A model generated the notes under the pieces. That model saw only the letters and a list, made by a program, of their open reading frames with translations. It was not told where the DNA came from and ran no database searches. 64,000 nucleotides of DNA, from NCBI RefSeq assembly GCF_964204645.1, contig NC_134028.1, positions 25,518,153 through 25,582,152 of the forward strand. The letters run 5' to 3'. This DNA is from Tubulanus polymorphus (Eukaryota > Nemertea > Palaeonemertea > Tubulaniformes > Tubulanidae). The position numbers were made by a program, and so were the translations under genes. Position 1 is the first letter of the stretch, and each line of letters opens with the position of its first letter. This document shows positions 54,701 to 64,000 of this stretch, in pieces.

Positions 54701-57700
54701 AATAAACGAAGGAAAACACACATATACATGTAAACACACGATGTAATGGAGTTGAAATACAAAATGAAAAGACATCATGATTTCAGTTTAAACATACACA
54801 CAGATTAAATTTCTAAAAGGTGTGCTGTCTCTTGTTACTCGAGTATGTCACTTTGTAACTAGCCTTACGACTGATGATGTTTTGTATTTATTCATATATT
54901 GTCAACTGCCAAATGTCAAGACAGGAAATCCATTCTCCATCTGACGTACAAGCAGTGGAACATATATCATATGGTTGAACTCTATACGAGTCATTCTAGA
55001 GTCTGAGATCTCAATTTCATTTTATCGCCTGCCTGTCCGCGTCGTATTGCCGAATCTCCTTGAAATATACTCTCCTACTTCCTACTGACAAGGGTCTAAT
55101 CAACCCGCTGAAATCTATTTCTCAGACCCTGTAAGATGTAAGATTTTAAACGTCTGTCGATACGATTAGGCTTATAAGTTTAGATCGACAAGCAGTTGCG
55201 GGCACTTATCGCCGGAACCGGAAGTACCTTCTAAAAAGGAAGTCTTGTGAAAATCATTCTTCTAATTGCCTGATTCTGCGCAGAAGTAAATCATCATAGC
55301 GCGCGGTATCTGTATAAACTATGCTATGACCATTTGACTTAACCATGAACCGTCTTACGCACGTATTTACAAATAGATTTGCGAGAAGAGAACGAGGAGC
55401 GAGACAAAAGGAGAAGAAAATCAATAAATACATTGCTCGTACACGATTCTAATATGCAATCGAGTGTTGTAATGAGCATTGGCAACGTAGAAGAATTAGA
55501 AACCACCAACCCGGGTTTCTATTCGATTAAATCATTGAAGTTGTTATTTCTCCGTGGGATTCTCGAGTCGAAAGGAATTTAAAATACACCGTGTAATTAT
55601 CCCGATCCGCCTTTGGTATAATTGATCACAGTAAACTTTGCTTCGCCCCGAGAATCCCGGTATAGATTAGTGTTTTAAAAACAAACAAAATTCAAAAAGT
55701 TTCTTTATCCTTTCAAGATGAAAGCAACAACCCTCAGAGAATGGAGGAAATGTGTTTCTATTTGAGTCTTTATTTCTAAAGATAATCCGAAAGTGTTTGA
55801 TGTTGGCATAACCTTGGGGATCATAGGTAGATCTACGGAATCTGGGACAAGTTATCGTTGAATGCATCGATGATTTTATAAGAGCCAATAAGGGTATCGC
55901 ACTCAGTGCGATTAGGTTAAGGCATATTCGTATTGAAACGCTAAGTTACTTAAGTGTATGTCTCGGGCATACCAAAGGGAAAATAAATCGGCGCTGGGAA
56001 TTCATATTATTTGCCTATGAGCACTTCGACTTCATGTCTGTCGGCGTCATTTGATCGTCCTTATAGACTTGTAATGGAGAAACCAGTAACTACAGCAAAA
56101 TCTTGCCGCGTCGATTCTCCTCCGGCGGGCATACGCACGGTTTACCGTGATCAAGTCTATAAATGGTACTTCATATCACAAGCCTATCGAGAAATATTGG
56201 GCATATTTACTAGCACGAACGTTTAGTATATCAACTTGATGTTATTAAATGAAAAGGCCGCGATATCCTTTGGTGTCAAGAACATACCAACGTAACCGAC
56301 ACGGAGTACTAATGGAAACATCGTAGGGGGCAGGTAATCACGGACTTATGTCTCGAAGTCCATCTTTGTTCGTACCATACGACTGCACTTCCTTAGGGAC
56401 ATTATTGATTAACACAAGTCATCTTATATATACATAAATTAGCTACTTCTGAAAAAATATATTTTCAATGATGCCTAATGAGGCAACGTAATATACCATA
56501 TGACACTAGAATGTAAGTGCGCATAATCATCGAAACCTTGACCTTGGCGGCAAGTGGCCGATCGAATAGCATTTCCTATTGAACGCGAACCCATGATTGA
56601 ATGTGATAACCAAGATTGATTCCAGAGTTGGCGAAAAATCATCCAATCTATTTCCAGCGTGATCAGTGAATCCAACAATCTGTCACCAAACGAGTGGGAA
56701 AATCTCTTAAACCCGTGTGTAAATACCGGACCGATGATGCACTCGTATTGCCCCATGCGAAGAGGATTATGAACTGTTCAACATCTCAGATATTTAGAGC
56801 CGACTATTTTTCATTATCCTCGAGCACGATTGGCTAGACATCCAACAACACCAATCTAACTTTGGTCATGTTGGTAATTTCTATATATAGAGTGAGCGAT
56901 GCATTTGCGATATGAGACCATCCTTTAAGATTACAAGTAATAAAAGGGGAATGAGTTTATAATGATGCACCGCAAACTAAAAGGAAATGCGTAACAGCAA
57001 AATAAGAATAAATGACAAAAGACTATTAGGCGAATATAACTTTATGATTCACCGCATTCATTATTGAAAGCATTTATTAATACAGAAACAACAGGGAGGA
57101 AAGTATTTTTTCCTGTGACAAGAACGATTTTTCTAGATGACTAAAAATGAAAAGGAAAATGTTGAGCGAAGCTTCTACAGCAGGGATGATGACTTGGAAA
57201 GAACTAAATAATTTATATTCAAAAATAGGTATTGAAATAAAGATAACAATAGATAGAAAGCAAAGTTATCAGTTTAACCATGATAGTATACTGAAATGAA
57301 CGTTAAGGATTGGTTCTATTTCAAAAGTACCCGAAACATATTTCAGTATTAGCCATCCACCTGTGTACGAACCACGATGAGTTCTTTCAGATCGTGGAAT
57401 TAATATTTGATTTTTCCGCTGACGGATTATTCGAAAATTCACGCCAAACGCTTTTAATCTTGTTGTACACGACGTCGTGTCACTGTCGTAGTCGCAGCAA
57501 TATGAATGATCAAAGAGTAGAACATTATTTTCTGTCTCGATGTTGTATAATAAACCTGACAGTGCTGTCGTCTGCTGTAGAAGGGCGGATGAAAGTTGTT
57601 TGTTTGGATTGAAAGTACGCTGACAACATAACGAAAGCCTTTGTGATAAAACGATTTTATTCTATTACCCTTGTAACTGAACTGTACATAGTGGGAAATA

Positions 57701-58980
57701 TGTAAGAAAGTAAGAGTCTGAGGAACCAGTTGCTTCAACGAACCCAATTAAGTAGCATGGTATTCAATCGCCGAATAAGCAACCCTTTGACCAACTGATT
57801 TCTTATCGGTTTGACTGATACCATGGTACACAGTGTTTATACACAGTATGATTTTGTATATTTGAATTATCTTCACATTTTTGTACCCGCCATACAGAAT
57901 TATGTATTTGTGTTCCATCATAAGAAAATACATTTTTGGATAAAGCAAACTGATAACAATAATTTTCAACATTTGATAACCCTTAACATGTAATGACCCT
58001 GGCACTGGAAATATCAGGAATGGTTAACAATCTTGAATGTTGATTGTATTCATGTTTTAACTATGAATTCATACTGTCAACCATGAGCAGGTAAACTGGG
58101 TTTTTCTGTCGTCCATTAAGCTGATACCTGATAATTATGGCATTGACGTAGCAGCGCTTATAGTAAATCGTGTTCTATAATGATAAGCAATCATTATTAA
58201 GATGATTCATTGATTGTAGTAACATTAAAGTCGCCACGTAGAGGGAGGGTGAACCGGTAGAATTTTTATGACATCCGTATCGTAGCGTTAGAATATAACT
58301 GCTTTATAGCTCTACATTTTTTAATCCCAGTTATCCCCCGTTGTGGTAAACTGTGTATTTCAGTTCGGAATATTCGAGTATTTCATATCAGTTTGTTATC
58401 GATAATTAACCATATTCTATTGCCATTTAACGAAGATCAACCGATATTAACAACCGCTTCGACATAGCAATAAAATATTTGACATATGGATAGATTATCA
58501 ATGACTGTAATTAGAATGTTAGATATCAAGTATCATCTGCAGTAAGGCCAGGAGAGGCGGCGTTGTATATACGGCCCGAGAATTGAGAAGTTACTGTTTG
58601 AAATGCAATAATTAGTTGACCATTTGTCAGGCATCAACTGATTACAGGTGGTTTCTCCTATTTCAGATGCACTCACTTCCGTTGCTAATGGCAATCCGTG
58701 ACGTCGGTTCACCAAAATGGCAACAACAGCGAAACGTGTGATTAACTAAAATAGCGAATCTTACAGCGCGATTCGAGCGACATGACACACAAACAACTAA
58801 TCGGGCATCCCTGCTTTTACATTGGAAACGTGTGCAGGGAGTCGCGTGTACAGCTTACTGATCTGAAAATAGGTTTCACCAAGAAGACATATATATATAT
58901 ATCAACATATGATTTTTGATACCGTTAAAAGGCGTTACGAAATTGTTTTTTTCTTAATGCATTTAATGCGTTATGATCTA
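51751..58980. other. noncoding or extended tob 3' UTR and intergenic DNA
   Basis: I found no gene here. The region is A+T-rich, with a TA-rich palindromic stretch at 53638-53683 and several short frames that show no family features, consistent splice signals or codon pattern. Part of the left end may be tob 3' UTR. Confidence 0.5.
53638..53683. repeat. TA-rich palindromic microsatellite
   Basis: TATATATATAGATATATATA-type sequence mirrored around its centre. Confidence 0.85.
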
Positions 58981-59028
58981 AGGGGTGTGTGTACGTCATC
59001 AATATTGGTACTAGCCCGGTTATACTGG

Positions 59029-59196
59029 GCGAACTTCGCTTTTCGTATAGTTAGTCGGTAGTTCGGTCGTAACATATTTTACAGTGCCGGCCATCTTGCA
59101 ATTGGGACCGAACTACAGCGACCATAGTTCCGACTAACTGACATTCGGTTTCGTTTAGTTCGACTATAGTCGACTAACTCCGGTAACCGAAGTTCG
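59029..59196. repeat. foldback element
   Basis: The left half GTTAGTCGGTAGTTCGGTC and the right half GACCGAACTAC..TTCCGACTAAC are inverted, with GAACTTCG at the left end and CGAAGTTC at the right end. The arms are interrupted, so it is an imperfect hairpin, probably an old MITE. Confidence 0.5.
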
Positions 59197-59708
59197 TGCT
59201 TGCTGCCGGTCAATTCAATTCAGTCGATACATTCATCGTTAATATTATACTATATAGAGATCAACCATCTTCGATAATATTAGGCAATATACATGTGATA
59301 GGAAGGCGTCAATAAATAAGTTAGTTTGGAGATGTCAGCCGTGGCACCGACATTCTGGTAAAGCGCTCCGAGGCGGGGCGCCGCTCGCTGAAAACGGGGT
59401 CCAGAGAGATCAGTTCCATCTCAAGTCCGTGCGAAATTGTAAACTGGCAGGGAGGGGGGGGGTTCGATAAAGCGTTCGTATCGGCATCAAGAAAATGAAC
59501 GTGGATCTTGCCATTTCGTGTATCGTTTGTGTTTCGAATCATTCTCCGTTTAAAAAGAATGCGCAAAAGGTCAAGCGTTTCATTAGTATTCCGAGCTCAT
59601 GTCGAGCAACGTAAGATTGACGGAAGAACAGTTTTTGTTCACGCTGCCTCACCTTTCCCCCGTATCAATGCAGACAAGCTCGCCGATAAACCAGCGGTTT
59701 AAAGCAAG

Positions 59709-59768
59709 TATAGTAGGCCTGCGTATAGTAGGCCTGCGTATAGTAGGCCTGCGTATAGTAGGCCTGCG
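59709..59768. repeat. 15-bp tandem repeat, four exact copies
   Basis: TATAGTAGGCCTGCG is repeated exactly four times and runs directly into a TATA box. Each unit holds the palindrome AGGCCT. Confidence 0.95.
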
Positions 59769-59779
59769 TATATAAAAGG
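59769..59779 (+). promoter_or_regulatory. consensus TATA box TATATAAAAGG
   Basis: A strong TATA match immediately after the 15-bp repeats. No gene is recognised downstream, so promoter activity is speculative. Confidence 0.3.
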
Positions 59780-60294
59780 TTAAAAGTTAACTTTTTCCGT
59801 AAAGTCTTTGGACATCATCTATTATGATATATCGAAATAAAATCATTTCTAGTTCGCCTGAAATATCGAAAACATTTATCTTTTCATCCGTGCGGTTGTT
59901 ACACTTTCTGATAAATCTATTTCGTGTTTGTTTTGTTTTTCGATTCTAAACCTTTGGACTTCGATTTATTCAACGTCTTTTAATAGAAGTTAACGACGCT
60001 CGGAAATAAACAACACGGGAGATTAAATTGTTGCGTGGAAGTCATTATTTGAATGCGAATATGATTGAATAGCGACAGCCTTGGGTAAACTGTATGCGCT
60101 GGCAACTCGTAAACTCTGTAATGGATCGCCATTTAGACCATCAATTATTTATATCAAGCCGCCTACATTTTCAACCATTTTATCACAACACGTTAATTCC
60201 TGATTGGCGATGTTAGTTTTATTATATTTATCGACGTCGCAAGTCGTGCGAGTGCCGACTAGAATGCTGAAGTTCATGGTTCCGCGACTATATA

Positions 60295-60549
60295 CAAGCC
60301 CGACGCACACAACGCAGGGAAACACGTCAACTGGAGACAGAAACGTGTTTCCGGGCGTTTCCCTGTTCCGTGTAAGCCCGACGAGCACAACGAAAACACA
60401 GAACTAATCACATGTTTTATCTCGGAAACATTGTTTCCCGAAACAAACAACGTTTCTCATTTCTCGAAAACGCACACGACGCAGGGAAACACTCGGAAAC
60501 ATGTCTCCCGATTCCGCATGTTTCCCTGCGTCGTGTGTGTTGGGCCTTA
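60295..60549. repeat. MITE with about 28-bp inverted ends
   Basis: The left end CAAGCCCGACGCACACAACG and the right end, reverse complement AAGGCCCAACACACACGACG, both continue into CAGGGAAAC. Internal copies of the CGGAAACATG..TTTCCG motif are present. Noncoding. Confidence 0.7.
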
Positions 60550-60931
60550 CTAAGACGATGCTACAGTGAGTCCTACGACCTAATCATACACCGTTCTGTG
60601 CTCCCAATTTTATTCTCAGGGACTTTTAAACATTCTTAAAACCAACACATAACATATTCTTCAAAAATGGCAAATTTGTACCTGCTATTGGAAAAGCCTT
60701 TAACTTTTTTTTTTATCTTAAAATAGGGAATTTCCCTGTTATTCATTTGGCTGATAAATTTCGAAAATAAAACGAAAGCTTTTTACTTTTAGCTTTTGTG
60801 AATATCTTACGATGTAAATAAGAAATGTACCTCGAATATAATATGATTGACAATATGTTTCCGCTACTGGAATATGCAGAAACTACAGTTGATTACTCTA
60901 TAGACTAAACGCAGATACTGATTGTTTATGC

Positions 60932-60934
<3 letters not shown>

Positions 60935-61024
<90 letters not shown>

Positions 61025-61025
61025 T
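60935..61025. repeat. (AT)n microsatellite of about 90 bp
   Basis: An almost pure AT dinucleotide run with one G near its right end. Confidence 0.97.
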
Positions 61026-64000
61026 TGATGTGTTTTTATATGTAAAAATATGACACTCGCGCGTCGCGATGAAAATAATATTTATAAAATGCGGAATCAG
61101 CAAAACAAATTTATCTGAATGAATCGATACCATCTGTTTAGAGCGACTATCATTCACTATATAATTCTTATCTGCGACTGCAAGAGAGGAGACCTTTTAA
61201 CCACAGATCATTGACTCAGTATACAGTATACACTAAAGCTTCTCAAAAAGACGGTTTTCCAGTGATTCATACAAACTGCGAACGAGGGTTCATTTGAAAT
61301 TCATTTTCATCCAAACTATTACATTATGGGTGATGTTAAAAGCGTCAAAGCCCCGGTCCCTGATTACTTAACCATGGATCATTGAAATCAACGTCACCGT
61401 CATCCTTGTTACAGATTCGTAATAGAATCGTGTCGGTGGTAATAGCAACATGCAATTGGATTGTAGAATGCTTAAGAAGATTTATAACGCTCGCCTCCTA
61501 TAAGCTGTAGATTCAGAGACTACCCCGAGCTCAACTGGGCTTTCAAAACGTATCACGAAGGTAAATGCAGCTTTGACCTAAACAGGCCGAAATCGCACGC
61601 AAGCCACGCTGTGGATAGTCTTAATCCGTGGTGTATGGGATTTACGCTAATCCCAGCTACCACACTGAGATATTCTTATCAACAAGAACTTCGATGTAAA
61701 AACATTTGATATTTCCTACGGCTAATCTATAACGTTATACCGTAGTGGGATCGAGGGAAGGTCTGACGCGCATTCTCTCATATCGCCGTCGTGTTTCATA
61801 TACGAACAATCGCCCAAACGATTCCTGCAGTCAAGTCAAATTCAGCTTTCCACCGATCGCGCTGGAGGGGGCGGTCTGGTGTTGATTTGTGTCAGCGAGG
61901 TTGCCAAGATTGAAAATATAATCGCCTTTAATCCGCCGTCGACCTTTTCCGATTCGATGACGAAGTTGGCTTAATCACATAAATATAGATTAGACACCGG
62001 GTTCATAATCATTTTTACATACATATATATAGCGGCATGTATCCCTATCTCTTAGTTCCATCCCTTTTATCTATATCTATATATATACGGATAATATAAA
62101 CTGATTGAATACACGGTATGGGATCAATATACGTCTGATCATATACCGGTGGTATAAGATATTGTCACAACTCAATCAAAGCTACCTAGAGTTCCTGCTG
62201 CTTAATTAATGTAACATAGACAAATAGAGCTGTGCATATTACTAGCATTAACCATTTACTCGTGTGTGTTGTATGGTTGAGCCGTGGATAATGCCGTATT
62301 CCGATGAACAGAAATTCTTTACATAATTTTGAGCACGAAACCCCATTTTTGATAGACCTCAGTCGAGCAAATATTGATAATTTTGAGTTTATCAGGAAGT
62401 TGAAATCAGCCAATGATATTTTTGATCTTGAAATAGCGCATCGCCATTCTTATTCGTTTGATTGATTGATTTTGATTTGATTTGTTGCCTCTTAACAACT
62501 CACCACACCTGCCGGGAGTAAAACGGGGGTTTGATTTTGAAATCGGAAATCGAAGCACTTGGACGGTCGGTCGTATTAACAATTTGGAAATCTCAGGAAG
62601 CGGGGAACCCAGTTTTATGATGTATGTGTGCGAAAATATCTGAATATCTTGGACTCGCTTCATTCTTAATCGATTAACCAGATACATTTCATTTGAATAT
62701 ACATGATTATCATATCATTTCTCGCTTTCAAAGAGTCTTACATGTAAATGTACTGTCACGAATGAGGTTTGGGAAATCCTCAGATGTATTCATAAAATAC
62801 GCAACCTGCATATACATATATTTCCTGTATATCTATCTATATATTATATGATATTATATTTTCTCTGTTAGCGTTGATAATTTGCCAATATTCCTGTTAT
62901 TTATTCGAGTGGGCGTCTGTAACAACCGGGCACATATGAATTCAGTAATAATAACTGGAACAGACCGAAAACTTGAATATTGTGAATAAAACCACATCTG
63001 TTACGTACGTTACTACACGAGGCTATAATGGGAAAAATGCGCTACGGGTGAGGAACATGGTCCACCATCGGTCAATGAAATGCACCCACCCGGTCGGACT
63101 TCACGCTTCTAAACTGTGAATAAATGATATATGAAATTTGTGTCGATTCCGATGGTGACGCCAGCGAACATTCACAACACACACACACAATAAAATGTTA
63201 TCTAGTTTCGACCGATGTTTGTTTGCCAATTGATGAAAATATCGTCAGGAAACATGGCGGCAGTGTATCGTCATATTATCGTTCTCTGCCAAACTGTCAC
63301 GTTTCCGCAGACAACTCTTCCAGACGTAGTATTTGATCCTCCATTAACATCACTACGTGACTAATTACCTTAAAGCTAGCTGATCAAACACACGTCAACA
63401 TCCACCCCACCCTCTCTCGATTCATCGTCTCCCCTCTTCTCCATATTCCTGCTCTCATCTCCCCTCTCCCCTTCCCCTGATCCCTCTCCCCTCACCACAC
63501 ATCCCTGACCCTCTCTCATACCACTCTCTTGATTGCCATGAAGAAACAAACAGCGTGCGTTGTTATTACTACCCTGCAGATAAAAAGGTAGATTTTCAAT
63601 AATAAACATTTTCATGTTTTACCCGGCCACGGGGTTATCGCGGAGTCAGTCAGGTAAAATTCGACTATTTTCAGCATTGAATACTATAGATGTATTTTAG
63701 GAGGAGCTTAATTATTCCACTGAAAAGAACTGTACACGGATGAACCGCATATTCAGATCGATTCTCGTTCCAATAACGCAGAGGCATGCGCTCTTATTAA
63801 TTGAGTGCTACAAAGTAAACAATAATTTGACCAATATTATCGCAATATCGAACAATCGTAATTTTCAAACGTTTAATTTAAACAACTCGAATCAATCAAG
63901 TGTTTGAGATATGTCTATACGAATAGTATGGCTTCACTTAAACGAACAGCGAACAGAAAATTACTGCTAGGTGCAGATGATATTCAGCGCAGGCGCATCA
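61026..64000. other. intergenic DNA with no recognised gene
   Basis: No reading frame shows family features. The only notable element is the pyrimidine-rich tract at 63401-63530. Confidence 0.5.
63401..63530. repeat. pyrimidine-rich tract
   Basis: About 130 bp dominated by CCCTCTCC-type sequence on the plus strand. It creates a spurious Gly/Glu/Arg-rich minus-strand frame. Confidence 0.85.

Noticed and set aside
57310-57612. 100-codon plus-strand ORF in the right-hand region
   Set aside because: No recognisable motif, no splice context, and composition like surrounding noncoding DNA.
63376-63615. Gly/Glu/Arg-rich minus-strand ORF
   Set aside because: Encoded by a low-complexity pyrimidine tract.

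Overview
The window is animal (metazoan) nuclear DNA: A+T-rich and intron-dense, with many short inverted-repeat transposons, LINE and SINE remnants and minisatellites. Its proteins are close to bilaterian families. Gene content and repeat style suggest an invertebrate, probably a lophotrochozoan such as a mollusc. That assignment is an inference; no sequence here identifies a species.

The left 36 kb is one minus-strand gene, the orthologue of human WDFY3/ALFY (fly blue cheese). I traced 66 coding exons from an ATG at 36242 to a TGA ending at 2879. Every junction is GT/AG and the frame stays open for 3581 residues. The order is helical N-terminus, lectin-like jelly roll, long helical middle, PH-BEACH, WD40 repeats with an acidic linker that holds a candidate LC3/GABARAP-binding motif, and a C-terminal FYVE zinc finger. 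The introns hold several MITE families (some nested), a 22-bp minisatellite of about 30 copies, and long inverted repeats. A YY1-type promoter motif and an unrecognised 120-130 codon reading frame lie just upstream. If spliced as predicted, that frame stops one codon before the WDFY3 ATG.

From 37.7 to 43 kb are two tandem, intronless class A peptide-type GPCR genes on the plus strand, nearly identical in the membrane core. The second has a 5-bp deletion that shortens its tail. Between them are a LINE fragment and a minus-strand relic of a third receptor-like sequence.

From about 43 to 54 kb is the neighbourhood of a Tob (BTG/Tob antiproliferative) gene on the plus strand. It has one coding exon (50180-51307), a predicted noncoding first exon near 46.0-46.2 kb, and five perfect cAMP-response elements upstream and in intron 1. 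From about 54 to 64 kb I see no convincing gene, only simple repeats, foldback elements and a tandem repeat abutting a TATA box.

The genes do not form a pathway. WDFY3 is a selective-autophagy scaffold, the receptors are cell-surface signalling proteins, and Tob links mRNA deadenylation to growth control.
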